Shown here piece after piece: positions 26,767-37,895 of a stretch of DNA of 64,000 nucleotides. Source of the stretch: Shewanella sp. UCD-KL12 (GTDB taxonomy: Bacteria; Pseudomonadota; Gammaproteobacteria; Enterobacterales; Shewanellaceae); NCBI RefSeq assembly GCF_001957125.1, contig NZ_MPHJ01000001.1, positions 1,061,765 through 1,125,764 of the forward strand. Reading direction: 5' to 3'. The notes below the pieces were generated by a model that searched no databases, was not told the DNA's origin, and was given only the letters and a program-made list of their open reading frames with translations. Position 1 is the stretch's first letter. Each line of letters starts with the position of its first letter. Position numbers and translations under genes: made by a program.

Positions 26767-28104
26767 TTACCTTTGAAACTGATAAACACTGCCAAGGTTC
26801 ATTAACTGGGTCAGCTCATCCAATGCGGTGCGTGACTCTATAAGTACTTGAGGGTCAGCTAAGTCATCAACACTTAAACGGTCTCTGTAGTGCTTATCGA
26901 CCCAGTTATTGAGGTTACTAAATAAGGTGTCGTTCATTAAGGTATGCTGGTTTACTGCGGCAAGCTCAGTGTCATTCATGGCGACACGTAGTCGCAAACA
27001 CGCAGGCCCTCCACCATTTTGCATGCTCTGCTTTACATCAAAATAGTGCACTTGCTTGATTGGGGAACCTAAAGTAACGACTTCATTTAGATAGGCGTGA
27101 ACCGCATCATTTTCCTGACAGTTTGTCGGCGCGATAATGGCCATCTCACCAGAAGGTAAGGTAATAATCTGGGTATTAAATAGGTAACTCTTCACTGCAT
27201 CCTGAATAGCCACTTTTGAGGTGGGCACTTCGATGAAGTGCAGCTCACTATCGCCAAATTTCTGCTTAATTTCATTCAACTTATTTTGAGTATCAAGAAA
27301 GGCTTGCTCATGATAAAAGAGCACGTTTTGGTTACCAACGGCAATCACATCATTATGGAAGACACCCTGGTCAATGACATCTGGATTTTGAGAGATGTAA
27401 ACACTGTTGTCATCAGTTAGTTGATGCAAGCGTGCAATGGCTTGGGATGCTTCTAATGTCTGTCTTGCTGGAAAATTCTTAGGCTTGGGTGCCGATGGAT
27501 TGGTGGCTTCTTGGCCATAGACAAATAATTCGACACCGTTTTTACCATAGTCGCTGCAAAGTCGGGTATGGTTGGCAGCCCCTTCATCACCAAAGCTTGC
27601 GTGCTCAGGTAGATGTTGATGATGGCTGAAGTGTTTATCATTATTGAAAGTCGCAGCGAGAATATTACCTGTAGTCACAGGCTCTATACTGCGGTGCAAC
27701 TTATCGACAAGGTTTGCAGGTGTAAAATGTAACTTACCATCACTTGTATCTGCACTTGGCGATACTGTTGCCGCATTAGCAGTCCACATACTTGATGCGC
27801 TGCAGCAGGCACGTAACAAAGCAGGAGCTTGTTTGGCTGCTTTGTTTAAGACTTCGGAGTCAGAACCTGTAAAACCAATTCTTCGCAGTGTATGAAGGTC
27901 TGGGCGCTCTTGAGGGGCAAGCATACCTTGCACCATTCCCATATCTGCCAGTGCCTTCGCTTTTTTGAGTCCCTGTTTAGCGGCCGCCTTAGGATTGGAA
28001 ACGGCTGCAGCATTGCTCAGAGAAGCCACATTACCAAAAGATAGGCCGGCGTAATTATGAGTTGGGCCTACTAAACCGTCGAAATTTGCTTCAAAATGCT
28101 TCAT
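26767..28104 (-). CDS. astB: N-succinylarginine dihydrolase
   Basis: AstB performs the second step of the arginine succinyltransferase pathway, releasing ammonia and CO2 from N2-succinylarginine to give succinylornithine. The 445-residue protein starts [19 protein letters not shown]. It carries the expected catalytic positions: a glutamate in [10 protein letters not shown], a histidine in [10 protein letters not shown] and the nucleophile Cys369 in [11 protein letters not shown]. The other ast genes are not in the window. Its upstream region is shared with the divergent topA. Confidence 0.95.
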   Translation of the reverse strand: MKHFEANFDGLVGPTHNYAGLSFGNVASLSNAAAVSNPKAAAKQGLKKAKALADMGMVQGMLAPQERPDLHTLRRIGFTGSDSEVLNKAAKQAPALLRACCSASSMWTANAATVSPSADTSDGKLHFTPANLVDKLHRSIEPVTTGNILAATFNNDKHFSHHQHLPEHASFGDEGAANHTRLCSDYGKNGVELFVYGQEATNPSAPKPKNFPARQTLEASQAIARLHQLTDDNSVYISQNPDVIDQGVFHNDVIAVGNQNVLFYHEQAFLDTQNKLNEIKQKFGDSELHFIEVPTSKVAIQDAVKSYLFNTQIITLPSGEMAIIAPTNCQENDAVHAYLNEVVTLGSPIKQVHYFDVKQSMQNGGGPACLRLRVAMNDTELAAVNQHTLMNDTLFSNLNNWVDKHYRDRLSVDDLADPQVLIESRTALDELTQLMNLGSVYQFQR

Positions 28105-28630
28105 TAGTTTTCCTTATCAGGCTAGCGATACCTTTTATTATTAATAGCTTTTACTGAATAAACTGCATAGGCGGCTATTGCCAGATGCTTTTTATACACT
28201 AAAGTTAAACTGGATATTTAAATTCCAGCTTAGCCTTAAATAAGCTTATCTGTATTTGTTATTGTGCTAAATCAGTTCAATTTAAGCTTGTTCGTAGGGC
28301 GTGTTTGAAATACGAACACAATGTGTGTAAAGGCTTAAATTGTGCTCAGTATACTCAAGGCTTGAAGGTTAACAAGTTAGGTAAAAATGGCTAAGTTTGT
28401 GATTTTTGCATCGAAATGCACATTAATTCCTTGCTAGATGACTAATAATGGAATATTAGTTTTTAATTAAGCATTTATTTTTTTCTCACTTTTTTAGAAA
28501 TAGTTCAAAAATGGTTAAAAAGTGGCTCATAACATAAATAAAAGAGGGATTTGCTTGAAAGTATCGAGACAACCCTCTATATATGGAGCCAATTTACAGC
28601 ATTTTGAGACTTTTTGGCGCAGATCATTCT
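28105..28630. other. Divergent intergenic region astB / topA
   Basis: This 526-base AT-rich spacer holds no supported gene. It must carry both promoters. GTTCGTA (28290-28296) and TACGAAC (28311-28317) form a perfect inverted repeat with a 14-nt gap, an operator-like or hairpin element of unknown role. The section nearest topA (about 28440-28530) is especially T/A rich. Confidence 0.5.
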
Positions 28631-31324
28631 ATGGGTAAATCGCTAGTTATTGTCGAATCACCGGCCAAAGCCAAGACTATTAATAAATATCTCGGCAAAG
28701 ATTACATTGTTAAATCGAGTGTAGGTCATGTACGTGACCTGCCAACATCATCGAGCCCTGACGCTAAGGTGGCAACGAAAACGCCAGCTGAAGTCAGGAA
28801 GATGGATCCCGAAGAGAAAGCAAAATATAAGAGCAAAAAAGCCAAACAAGCGCTTGTTGCTCGAATGGGTGTGGACCCAGAAAAAGGCTGGAAAGCCAAA
28901 TATCAGGTACTACCAGGTAAAGAGAAAGTGGTCAATGAGTTAAAAGCACTCGCTGAAAATGCTGACCATATCTTTCTCGCAACCGATTTGGATAGAGAGG
29001 GTGAGGCCATTGCATGGCACCTACAGGAGATTATTGGCGGAGATGAATCACGCTATCAGCGTGTCGTGTTCAATGAGATCACTAAAACCGCTATTCAAGA
29101 TGCATTCAGTAAGCCTGCACACTTAGATACTAATATGGTTAATGCCCAACAGGCACGACGTTTTCTCGATCGTGTTGTTGGCTTTATGGTATCGCCATTG
29201 TTATGGAAAAAAGTGGCTCGAGGTTTGTCAGCTGGTCGTGTGCAATCGGTTGCTACCCGCTTAGTCGTGGAGAAAGAAGGCGAAATTAAGGCATTTGTTC
29301 CTGAAGAGTTTTGGGATATCCATGCTGATTTGTCTACCTTAACCAATGATGCATTGAAGATGCAGGTGGTTAAGTTCCAAGGTAAGGCATTTAACCCTGT
29401 TAATGAATCTCAAGCAGAGGCTGCGGTCAGCGCGTTATCTCAGTCTAGCTATGTGGTCGCTGCGCGGGATGATAGAGCGACTCAGAGTAAGCCTTCAGCA
29501 CCTTATATTACCTCTACGCTTCAGCAAGCGGCGAGTACTCGTTTAGGTTTTGGTGTTAAAAAGACCATGATGATGGCGCAGCGTCTGTATGAAGCGGGCC
29601 ACATCACCTATATGCGTACGGATTCAACCAACTTAAGCCAAGAAGCGCTCGATAATGTACGAGATATGATAGGTAAAGAGTTTGGTGATAAATACCTACC
29701 TGATGCGCCGATTCGCTATGGCAGCAAAGAGGGGGCTCAAGAGGCTCACGAAGCTATTCGTCCATCAGATGTTAAAGTGCAAGCAGCTTCAATGAAAGAT
29801 ATGGAGCGGGATGCACAGCGTTTATATGAGCTGATTTGGCGTCAATTCGTTTCCTGTCAGATGACACCTGCTAAATATGATGCAACACGCTTAACAGTAC
29901 AAGCGGGTGAATATGAGTTAAAAGCGACGGGTCGCACGCTTAGATTTGATGGTTGGACTCGCGTGCAAACGGCCATTAAGAAGAAAAATGAGGAAGATAG
30001 TACATTACCTCATGTTGATCAGGGTGATTCATTAAGCCTTAATGCTCTCGATCCTAAACAGCACTTTACTAAGCCTCCAGCAAGGTACAGTGAAGCGTCA
30101 CTAGTTAAGGAGCTTGAGAAGCGTGGTATCGGTCGCCCGTCTACCTATGCGACAATTATCTCAACGATTCAAGATCGTGGTTACGTACGAGTTGAAAACC
30201 GTCGTTTCTATGCTGAAAAGATGGGTGAGATTGTCAGCGAAAGTCTTGTTGGTAGCTTTAAAGAGTTAATGAGCTACGACTTTACCGCCAGCATGGAGCA
30301 GACCCTCGATGATGTTGCTCAAGGCGAGTTAGAGTGGAAGAAAGTACTTGATGGCTTCTACAAAGACCTGACTAAACAGTTAGATCAAGCAGATCTTCCT
30401 CCAGAAGAGGGAGGCATGCGTCCTAACGAGATGGTGCTGACTGACAATATTAAGTGTCCAACTTGTGATCGCCCAATGGGGATCCGTACAGGTACTACGG
30501 GCGTTTTCTTAGGTTGTTCAGGTTATGCCTTGCCACCAAAAGAACGCTGCAAAACCACCATGAATCTGACTCCAGGTGAAGAAGCCGTTAGTGAGAACAG
30601 TGAAGATGCTGAGACTGATGCGTTAAGAGCCAAGCACCGTTGTGGTGTGTGTGGTACTGCAATGGACAGTTATCTTATTGATGAAGCCCGTAAGCTACAT
30701 GTGTGCGGTAATAACCCTATATGTGGTGGTCATGAAGTTGAGCTCGGTCAATTTAAGATAAAAGGCTATGAAGGGCCTATTATCGAGTGTGATCGCTGTA
30801 GCAATGACATGGAGCTTAAAAACGGTCGTTTCGGTAAATACTTTGGTTGTACTAACAGCGAGTGTAAAAATACACGCAAACTGCTTAAAAGCGGTGAAGC
30901 TGCACCTCCAAAAGAAGATCCAATTCACCTTCCTGAGCTTAAATGCACCAAGTCAGACGGTTATTTTGTGCTCAGAGATGGCGCTGCTGGTATCTTTATG
31001 GCGGCAAGCACCTTCCCTAAGTCACGTGAAACACGTGCACCATTAGTGGAGGAGTTAGTTAAATATCGTGAGTTACTATGGCCTAAATACGCTTACCTTG
31101 CGGATGCGCCTGTTGAAGATGATGATGGCAATAAAGCATCTGTGCGTTTTAGCCGTAAGACTAAAGAGCAGTATGTAGCCACTGATTTCGACGGCAAGGC
31201 GACAGGATGGACCTCAAAGTTCATCGATGGTAAGTGGGTTACTGAGGCTAAGAAAAAGGCCAAACCAAAAGCAAAAGCTAAGCCCAAAGCTAAACCAAAA
31301 GCTGCTGCAAAGACTAAAGAGTAA
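28631..31324 (+). CDS. topA: DNA topoisomerase I
   Basis: TopA relaxes negatively supercoiled DNA. The protein of 897 residues opens with the Toprim motif [13 protein letters not shown] (Glu9), with [11 protein letters not shown] as the metal-binding triad. The active-site tyrosine is Tyr327 in [11 protein letters not shown]. Three C-terminal C4 zinc ribbons follow (CPTC...C, CGVC...C, CDRC...C), then a Lys/Ala/Pro-rich tail ([11 protein letters not shown] type), probably a DNA-contacting extension. ATG at 28631 gives MGKSLVIVE; the longer upstream in-frame start is unlikely. A terminator is followed immediately by the tandem repeat array. Confidence 0.97.
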   Translation: MGKSLVIVESPAKAKTINKYLGKDYIVKSSVGHVRDLPTSSSPDAKVATKTPAEVRKMDPEEKAKYKSKKAKQALVARMGVDPEKGWKAKYQVLPGKEKVVNELKALAENADHIFLATDLDREGEAIAWHLQEIIGGDESRYQRVVFNEITKTAIQDAFSKPAHLDTNMVNAQQARRFLDRVVGFMVSPLLWKKVARGLSAGRVQSVATRLVVEKEGEIKAFVPEEFWDIHADLSTLTNDALKMQVVKFQGKAFNPVNESQAEAAVSALSQSSYVVAARDDRATQSKPSAPYITSTLQQAASTRLGFGVKKTMMMAQRLYEAGHITYMRTDSTNLSQEALDNVRDMIGKEFGDKYLPDAPIRYGSKEGAQEAHEAIRPSDVKVQAASMKDMERDAQRLYELIWRQFVSCQMTPAKYDATRLTVQAGEYELKATGRTLRFDGWTRVQTAIKKKNEEDSTLPHVDQGDSLSLNALDPKQHFTKPPARYSEASLVKELEKRGIGRPSTYATIISTIQDRGYVRVENRRFYAEKMGEIVSESLVGSFKELMSYDFTASMEQTLDDVAQGELEWKKVLDGFYKDLTKQLDQADLPPEEGGMRPNEMVLTDNIKCPTCDRPMGIRTGTTGVFLGCSGYALPPKERCKTTMNLTPGEEAVSENSEDAETDALRAKHRCGVCGTAMDSYLIDEARKLHVCGNNPICGGHEVELGQFKIKGYEGPIIECDRCSNDMELKNGRFGKYFGCTNSECKNTRKLLKSGEAAPPKEDPIHLPELKCTKSDGYFVLRDGAAGIFMAASTFPKSRETRAPLVEELVKYRELLWPKYAYLADAPVEDDDGNKASVRFSRKTKEQYVATDFDGKATGWTSKFIDGKWVTEAKKKAKPKAKAKPKAKPKAAAKTKE

Positions 31325-31360
31325 CTAATAGTGATTTATCAATAGTTTGCTTCTAGTGCA

Positions 31361-31389
31361 AATAAGCCTCGTTAATTCGGGGCTTTTTT
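31361..31389 (+). terminator. Intrinsic terminator after topA
   Basis: AAGCCTCG-ttaatt-CGGGGCTT is followed by a T run, about 37 nt after the topA stop. Confidence 0.75.
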
Positions 31390-31548
31390 ATGTCTGGAAC
31401 ATTTATGTAGGTTTACCATGGATGGTTAAAAAAACCTACGTTATGTCTGGAACATTTATGTAGGTTTACCATGGATGGTTAAAAAAACCTACGTTATGTC
31501 TGGAACATTTATGTAGGTGTACCATGGATGGCTAATAACCTAGGTTAT
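31390..31548. repeat. Three tandem 53-bp units of dispersed ATGTCTGGAACAT repeat
   Basis: The units start at 31390, 31443 and 31496, each with ATGTCTGGAACATTTATG. The first two are identical and the third has diverged at its end. Within a unit GTAGGTTT pairs with AAACCTAC, and ACCAT with ATGGT inside it, so each unit can fold as a hairpin. The array begins at the T-tract of the topA terminator, as the gsk-linked array does at its own terminator. Confidence 0.9.
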
Positions 31549-31670
31549 ATCTGAAGTTTGAGTGATTCTATTTGCGAGACGCGAGAGATTATTGTTTCAG
31601 AACTCTCTCTAGAGGGAAGCAGGCTTTGCTATTGACCTGTGAAATTGCTCATGACTATGTCTAAGCTAAT

Positions 31671-31699
31671 AAAAAGCCCCGGCATACTATGCAAGGGCT
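31671..31699 (-). terminator. Minus-strand intrinsic terminator after the 257-residue protein gene
   Basis: Read on the minus strand, AGCCC-ttGCATagtATGCcg-GGGCT is followed by TTTTT. It lies about 40 nt beyond the stop codon. Confidence 0.7.
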
Positions 31700-31741
31700 C
31701 AGCTTAAGCAGTTTTTCTAGCTAGATACTAATTAGCGATTA

Positions 31742-32515
31742 TTACCACTTCTTCTTTGGCTGGAACAGGACATCGATATCCTCTTCCTCTTTCTCTTCTT
31801 TTACTACAGGAGAAGATAGTTTCTGGGCGCCACTAATCTCATCGAGCATCGCCTTGGCTTCATCAACCTTTTTAGCGATGAAGGGATCATTAGGTGTCTG
31901 GGCTTTGATAGCATGCAGGGTTGAGAGGGCTTTAGTGACCATCTGCTTAGATGAGCCGTATTGCTTCATAAAGCATGCGGCTCGTGCTCGAGACAACATA
32001 GAATCAACATTGATCCTTAGCTGTAAGCTGTCAATGCGACCTTCCTCTTCAGAAAAGATTGCTGGCTCAACTTTGCCCTTATTATGTTCGGCACGTAATA
32101 TTGCTTTTAGCTTTTTAAGCACCTGGACAAGCGTGAGTATCTGCTTATCATTGTCGGGCAAACGAAAGCTTTCGATTGATGGTGCTTGCTTCGGAGCTGC
32201 CATTAAAGTTTGAACTTGCGCGTTGATATCACCTTGTCTTCTTTGGTAATCCGCCGCTTGTCCTGCCGCATGTGTTACAGCAGTCCCTAACGCATCCTCT
32301 ACTCGTTTATAAAGTACGATGATAATTTGAGAAGAGCAGGGGAACATCCCTGTATGAGATAGGACCTCTTCGGTTTCATCAATAATCGCTCTTTGTCTAG
32401 CAAGCTCTGTTCTTCGTTCTGCCTCAGCACGCTCTTTTTGTTGCTGGATGACATTAATTCCGATGACGAGTAATAAGAGTGCACCGATACTGATCAGAAC
32501 CAAAGTAAATATCAT
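31742..32515 (-). CDS. Membrane-anchored coiled-coil protein of unknown function
   Basis: I do not recognise this 257-residue protein. Residues about 3-23 form one membrane segment, followed by a charged helical region (QQQKERAEAERRTELARQRA) likely to be coiled coil. A mostly helical soluble domain follows, with RVEDALGTAV and SMLSRARAACFMKQYGSSKQMV, the latter TPR-like. The Glu/Lys-rich C-terminus ends QPKKKW. It probably faces the cytosol or periplasm as a scaffold; no catalytic motif is visible. It is divergent from cysB and has its own terminator. Confidence 0.7.
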   Translation of the reverse strand: MIFTLVLISIGALLLLVIGINVIQQQKERAEAERRTELARQRAIIDETEEVLSHTGMFPCSSQIIIVLYKRVEDALGTAVTHAAGQAADYQRRQGDINAQVQTLMAAPKQAPSIESFRLPDNDKQILTLVQVLKKLKAILRAEHNKGKVEPAIFSEEEGRIDSLQLRINVDSMLSRARAACFMKQYGSSKQMVTKALSTLHAIKAQTPNDPFIAKKVDEAKAMLDEISGAQKLSSPVVKEEKEEEDIDVLFQPKKKW

Positions 32516-32739
32516 AGGTCTACCGTTAATTTTGCAATTCTATTAATGCTACTATAAATCAACACTCTAGCATAGTTATCTTAGTTGAGGTTTTTACTTA
32601 TGTCGTGTGAATAGTGTTAACTATATGGTATATTCCAGATTGATTTAATTTTCACGTTGTACTATAACTAATTCTTATACTTAATCTCCCATTCTAGGCC
32701 TACTAATCAGTATTAAAAATGGGTCGAATCGAAGGATAA

Positions 32740-33717
<978 letters not shown>

Positions 33718-33746
33718 CTTTTTTAGAGAGTCTTTCTGTTTGAAAT

Positions 33747-33774
33747 AAAAAAACTCGCCATGGCGAGTTTTTTT
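33747..33774. terminator. Bidirectional intrinsic terminator between cysB and sdaA
   Basis: AAAAACTCGCC-ATGG-style palindrome: AAACTCGCC pairs with GGCGAGTTT, flanked by an A-tract and a T-tract. It serves both convergent genes. Confidence 0.88.
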
Positions 33775-33812
33775 ATGCTTGCTGATATATAAGGCAGTCT
33801 AGGATTGGGTTT

Positions 33813-35189
33813 TTAACACTCTACAATGTTAACCGCTAAACCACCTTTGGCCGTTTCCTTGTATTTACTACGCATATCTTTACCTGTATCCATCATGGTT
33901 TTAATCACTTTATCAAGTGAAACCTTGTGGTTACCATCGCCTCTTAGGGCCATTCTTGAGGCGTTAATCGCTTTAACGGCTCCCATAGCGTTACGTTCAA
34001 TGCAGGGAACTTGTACTAATCCACCTACAGGATCGCAGGTCAATCCTAAGTTATGTTCCATGCCTATCTCTGCTGCATTCTCAACATGCTCAACTGTGCC
34101 ACCCATAATCTCGGTAAGGGCTGCAGCTGCCATAGAACATGCCACACCCACTTCCCCTTGGCACCCGACTTCAGCACCTGAGATTGAGGCATTCTTCTTA
34201 TAAAGAATACCTATGGCCGCTGCAGTCAGAAGATATCGGCAGCAGATATCGATATCGACCTCTTGTACAAAAGTGTCGTAGTAACAAAGTACCGCAGGGA
34301 TGATACCAGCTGCGCCATTTGTCGGTGCTGTGACAACTCGGTCTCCTGCTGCATTTTGCTCATTTACCGATAATGCAAAAAGATCAACCCAATCAAGTGC
34401 AGTAAGTGGGTCAATACTATTTTTACCTTCAGCTTTTAACCTGCGGTACATAGCAGGAGCACGGCGACGTAGTTTAAGTCCGCCAGGTAAAATTCCCTCT
34501 TTTTGGTAGCCACGCTCTACACAAGTTTTCATGGTTTGCCAGATATGCCAGAGCTTATCTTGAACCTGTTCTCTTGATTCTATGCTCAGCTCATTCTCCA
34601 TCATTAGCGCTGAGATGCTAAATCCGTGAATATTACATAATTCAAGTAGTTGAGCAGCGCTATCGAAATCGTAAGGGGCTGATTTTATAGGGGCTGCAGG
34701 GGATGCATCTTGGGCTGTTATCTCATCTTCATCTAAGATAAAGCCTCCGCCAACTGAGTAGTAGGTTCTTTGGTAAATACACTCTCCTTTTGAAAGAGCG
34801 TATAACGTCATCGCGTTAGCATGAGCCGGTAAACTTTTACGTCTGTGGTAAATAATGCCTGATTCTCGGCTAAAAATAACGGTTTTACCGTTTGGCATGC
34901 TCAGTAGTTGACTCTGTTTCACTTCATCGAGTACAGCATCAATCGTATCAGTATTCACCGTATCAGGTGCTTCACCCATAAGGCCTAATATCACAGCTTT
35001 ACCTGTACCATGTCCTTTTCCTGTTTGGCCTAGGGAGCCAAAAAGTTCAGATCTAAGCTCATCTGTGCGTTCCAGCAGCCCCTCTTTATCTAGGTCATTG
35101 ATAAAGATATTACCTGCTTTCATTGGGCCAACGGTGTGTGAGCTAGATGGGCCTATGCCAATCTTGAACATGTCAAATACACTTATCAT
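33813..35189 (-). CDS. sdaA: L-serine ammonia-lyase (iron-sulphur type)
   Basis: This enzyme deaminates L-serine to pyruvate and ammonia using a [4Fe-4S] cluster. The single 458-residue chain combines the beta domain (N-terminal [12 protein letters not shown] at 16-27) and the alpha domain, as in SdaA/SdaB. Cluster cysteines are visible in [13 protein letters not shown] and in [14 protein letters not shown]. The C-terminal tail with a cysteine ends NIVEC, matching the tail that enters the active site in the type-2 enzyme. The isozyme name (sdaA rather than sdaB) is by convention. Confidence 0.93.
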   Translation of the reverse strand: MISVFDMFKIGIGPSSSHTVGPMKAGNIFINDLDKEGLLERTDELRSELFGSLGQTGKGHGTGKAVILGLMGEAPDTVNTDTIDAVLDEVKQSQLLSMPNGKTVIFSRESGIIYHRRKSLPAHANAMTLYALSKGECIYQRTYYSVGGGFILDEDEITAQDASPAAPIKSAPYDFDSAAQLLELCNIHGFSISALMMENELSIESREQVQDKLWHIWQTMKTCVERGYQKEGILPGGLKLRRRAPAMYRRLKAEGKNSIDPLTALDWVDLFALSVNEQNAAGDRVVTAPTNGAAGIIPAVLCYYDTFVQEVDIDICCRYLLTAAAIGILYKKNASISGAEVGCQGEVGVACSMAAAALTEIMGGTVEHVENAAEIGMEHNLGLTCDPVGGLVQVPCIERNAMGAVKAINASRMALRGDGNHKVSLDKVIKTMMDTGKDMRSKYKETAKGGLAVNIVEC

Positions 35190-35825
35190 GCTTTAAACCT
35201 TGTTTGTTTTTGTTGTTTTATTAAGCTTTTTATCTTGAATATCATATTCATACATGTGAAAACACTAAATATTAAAAGTTTAATGTACTGATATGTTATT
35301 CTGCTTTATGCGAGTAGAACTATGATCTGAAAGTATCCCATATTTTTCTGTGGCTTTATCATGAGTTTTTTTAATAAGAGATTTCAGATTAGCTAAGCTA
35401 AGGCATGTTTTTAGCTTAGTACAAATGTTATGTCCATTCAGGACTGTTTAATACCAAACAGTAGAAAGATGTGATCGCTCAGCGAGAGTTTAGCGCTTCA
35501 GAGGCAAGGTCATTAATTGCTCCTGCTTTAACGACATTCAGAACATCCATGTTCTTTGCAATGAGTGAAGCACATAGTTATTCTACGTTCTAGCTCGTTA
35601 ACACAGCATATGAAGTGCTAAAACTCGCCTTTAAGGAGTGTTTTTGACAGCCTACTTCTTCGTTGGATAGCCTCACAAGGGAATAACCATTCCATCAGCT
35701 ATTCGCCTTGAATTAGTTGTCAAAAAGCACTCTGAGTAGATCACTTTCTTATACTGATTGGTATAATGATGATGTCGAAGCTGTAAAGTCGATAATAAGC
35801 TATTTAGAGACATAGAGGAGCAAGT
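35190..35825. other. Intergenic region sdaA / nagZ
   Basis: This is a 636-base non-coding region. About 35190-35448 is AT-rich and should hold the sdaA promoter. The rest is the MITE-like element listed separately. A short AT-rich segment and RBS GAGGAGCAA precede the nagZ GTG. Confidence 0.5.
35449..35766. mobile_element. MITE-like element with about 45-bp terminal inverted repeats
   Basis: The left end (ATACCAAACAGTAGAAAG onward) and the reverse complement of the right end (ATACCAATCAGTATAAGA onward) align over about 45 bp with roughly three quarters identity, including GTGATC and CTCAG blocks. Flanking bases are TA-rich, and TA target duplication is possible. A nested inverted repeat (GAGTTTAGCGCTTCA and TGAAGTGCTAAAACTC, about 35486-35621) lies inside. 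There is no ORF. It resembles non-autonomous elements common in Shewanella and related genomes. Confidence 0.65.
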
Positions 35826-36839
35826 GTGAGCTATTTAATGTTAGACCTGTTATCTACCAAAGCGAGTCAAGCTGAATTGGAGCAATTGAAACACCCTATG
35901 ATTGGAGGTTTGATTCTCTTTGCTAGAAACTTTACTGATAAAGCGCAGCTGATCCACTTAGTTGAATCTATTAGAGAAGCCAGGCCAGACATTATCATTG
36001 CTGTGGATCAAGAAGGTGGACGGGTTCAGCGCTTTATTGAGGGTTTTACCAAAATTCCTGCTATGGGGGATATTCTTGTTCATGCTAAGGGGGATATAAA
36101 GCTTGCACAATCTTGGTGTGTAGAGCTTGGTTTTTTGATGGCTGTTGAACTGCTTGCTTGTGATATCGATTTAAGCTTTGCACCTGTGTTAGATCTAAAT
36201 AGAGTGAGTAAGGTGATTGGAAAGAGAGCATTTAGCGCAAAACCTGATGAAGTTATCGCCTTAGCTGAGTGTTTCATTAGCGGAATGAACCAAGCTGGCA
36301 TGTCAGCAGTAGGCAAACACTTCCCTGGTCACGGCAGTGTTGAAACTGACTCTCATCTTGCTCAAGCAATCGATGAGCGCAGTGAAGAGCAGATAAGAAT
36401 GCTGGATATGGTGCCATTCAGAACGCTAATTGGTCAGGATAAACTGCAAGGCGTAATGCCTGCCCATGTTATCTACCCAAAAGTAGATCCGAACCCAGCT
36501 GGCTTTTCACCCTTCTGGTTAAAACAGATATTGAGAACTGAGCTTAATTTCAATGGTGTTATTTTTTCCGACGACTTGGGTATGAAAGGTGCCGGAGTGG
36601 TGGGAGGCTATAAACAGCGTGCTCAGGCGGCATTAGATGCAGGTTGCAATATGATATTAGTTTGTAATGACGCAGCAGGTGCGACAGAGGTGCTTAATGA
36701 AGTCAATTGGCCTAGTGAGGCGCCTGATAGGGCTGCAACCTTGCTAAAACCTAATGCAGGTCAGGTGGTTTTCGCTCTCCAGCAGGAGGAGAGGTGGCAG
36801 AAAGCTAAGGAATTAGCGGAATCTTTCACCAGCGAATAA
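35826..36839 (+). CDS. nagZ: Beta-N-acetylhexosaminidase NagZ
   Basis: NagZ is the cytosolic glycoside hydrolase family 3 enzyme of peptidoglycan recycling. It removes GlcNAc from 1,6-anhydro-MurNAc peptides and so influences AmpC induction. The 337-residue protein carries AVDQEGGRVQR near 59-69, the catalytic-loop motif KHFPGHGSVETDSH (with the Asp-His dyad) and the nucleophile region FSDDLGMKGAG. The start is GTG, supported by GAGGAG. It is followed by ycfP, as in Escherichia coli. Confidence 0.95.
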   Translation: MSYLMLDLLSTKASQAELEQLKHPMIGGLILFARNFTDKAQLIHLVESIREARPDIIIAVDQEGGRVQRFIEGFTKIPAMGDILVHAKGDIKLAQSWCVELGFLMAVELLACDIDLSFAPVLDLNRVSKVIGKRAFSAKPDEVIALAECFISGMNQAGMSAVGKHFPGHGSVETDSHLAQAIDERSEEQIRMLDMVPFRTLIGQDKLQGVMPAHVIYPKVDPNPAGFSPFWLKQILRTELNFNGVIFSDDLGMKGAGVVGGYKQRAQAALDAGCNMILVCNDAAGATEVLNEVNWPSEAPDRAATLLKPNAGQVVFALQQEERWQKAKELAESFTSE

Positions 36840-36925
36840 TTATTATTTGTAAGTTTGATTCAGCTCAACTTACTCCTCATGTAAGTTGGCTAAGGTAAAT
36901 ATTCTATAACTATACGGGTAGCATA

Positions 36926-37477
36926 ATGATTCTTTATTTACATGGTTTTGATGCAACTAGCCCAGGCAATCATGAAAAGATGCGTCAATTACAATTTATT
37001 GATAAAGACGTACGTCTTGTCAGTTATAGTACTTTGCATCCAAAGCATGATATGCAACATCTGCTCAATGAAGTAAGCCGTCAACTACAGCAGTCTGATG
37101 ATGCCGAGCCATTGATTTTAGGTGTCGGCTTAGGCGCTTTTTGGGCTGAGAGGATAGGTTTTTTGAACGGGTTGAAGTCGGTACTTATTAATCCTAACAT
37201 CACCCCTCAACAAAATATGATAGGGAAAGTAGATAGACCTGAAGAATACGGCGATATCGCTAATAAATGTGTAAGTCAATTTAGGGAAAAAAATAGCGGT
37301 AAAGCTATGGTCATTCTCTCTCGAGAAGATGGTGTTAATAATAATCAAGAGGTTAGCGATGCTTTAAGTGATTATTACCAAGTTATTTGGGATGAAGAGC
37401 AACCTCATAAGTTTCCTGTTTTAGCGAGTCACCTACCTAGAATCGCATCATTTAAGCAAAACCTATCCCAAGGTTAA
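36926..37477 (+). CDS. ycfP: YcfP/YqiA-type alpha/beta-hydrolase-like protein (UPF0227)
   Basis: This 183-residue alpha/beta-hydrolase-like protein begins [19 protein letters not shown] and carries [10 protein letters not shown] and VILSREDG. This matches the UPF0227/YcfP family that pairs with nagZ in enterobacteria. The usual GxSxG nucleophile elbow is GVGLGAFW: there is no serine, as in Escherichia coli YcfP. Catalysis by the standard mechanism is therefore doubtful and the function is unknown. It lies 86 nt after nagZ and probably shares its transcript. Confidence 0.88.
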   Translation: MILYLHGFDATSPGNHEKMRQLQFIDKDVRLVSYSTLHPKHDMQHLLNEVSRQLQQSDDAEPLILGVGLGAFWAERIGFLNGLKSVLINPNITPQQNMIGKVDRPEEYGDIANKCVSQFREKNSGKAMVILSREDGVNNNQEVSDALSDYYQVIWDEEQPHKFPVLASHLPRIASFKQNLSQG

Positions 37478-37637
37478 TCGTATTAAGTTTGATAGGTATT
37501 GCAGCAGCTCTGCCGCAATACCTCGAGTTTACTTCTTGAACTCTATTTCCCTTCCCGTCAGTCATAGCGCTTAAAAATTTCCCTTTACTATTGAGTAACT
37601 AACGCAGACAAACCTGCTGATTAATGGCTCTCACTAA
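37478..37637. other. Intergenic region ycfP / candidate sRNA
   Basis: Part of a 418-base non-coding stretch. GGTATTGC at about 37494 and GCAATACC at about 37514 form a hairpin shortly after the ycfP stop without a clean T-tract; it is possibly a weak terminator. Nothing else stands out before the CRP-like site. Confidence 0.4.
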
Positions 37638-37651
37638 GTGATCTCGATCAC
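37638..37651. promoter_or_regulatory. CRP-like palindrome upstream of candidate sRNA
   Basis: GTGATCTCGATCAC is a perfect 14-bp palindrome and matches the core of the CRP consensus TGTGATCTAGATCACA; only the outermost bases differ. Its centre is about 80 nt upstream of the predicted start site, a helical-phase position used by class I CRP promoters. Confidence 0.55.
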
Positions 37652-37690
37652 GCTGAGCGTAAAAGTTAGAGGATAAAACTGTTTTTGGGT

Positions 37691-37718
37691 TTGACTCTTG
37701 TGCTTGCCAGTGTAGAGT
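37691..37718 (+). promoter_or_regulatory. Predicted sigma70 promoter of candidate sRNA
   Basis: TTGACT (37691-37696) and TAGAGT (37713-37718) are spaced by 16 nt, with a TG just before the -10. The predicted start is near 37725. Confidence 0.45.
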
Positions 37719-37724
37719 AGCGGC

Positions 37725-37833
37725 TTATGTAACACCTGTTACAACTTGATACATATGGGCTGATTGAAAATAGCCTACCACTTTGCGTATGTCGCCCGAT
37801 GCAGCTAGCCACTTTTAGTTAGCTGTTTTTTTT
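37725..37833 (+). ncRNA. Candidate small regulatory RNA (about 110 nt)
   Basis: A predicted promoter and CRP-like site are followed by GTAACAccTGTTAC, then by a nested fold (ACATA...TATGT enclosing GGCT...AGCC). An intrinsic terminator ends it: CAGCTA (37802-37807) with TAGCTG (37820-37825) and eight T residues. No ORF fits. It stands alone before yccX, whose start is 63 nt beyond the T-tract. I do not recognise it as a known sRNA family. Confidence 0.42.
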
Positions 37834-37895
37834 GCCTAATTTTTGCCTAGTCTAGCAGTATGCGTTATCTTCAAAAGAGCTGATTGGAGTGCAAG

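Noticed and set aside
28728..28943. Short overlapping open frame within topA
   Set aside because: It lies entirely in another frame of a well-supported gene and has no independent signal.
31390..31548. Tandem 53-bp units resembling a CRISPR array
   Set aside because: The units are contiguous with no unique spacers and there are no cas genes nearby. They are tandem copies of the dispersed repeat.
36926..37477. Active serine hydrolase
   Set aside because: The nucleophile elbow reads GVGLG with no serine, as in the family. No catalytic claim is made.
37638..37651. Reading GTGATCTCGATCAC as an FNR site
   Set aside because: FNR half-sites are TTGAT; this has GTGAT halves, which fit CRP better.
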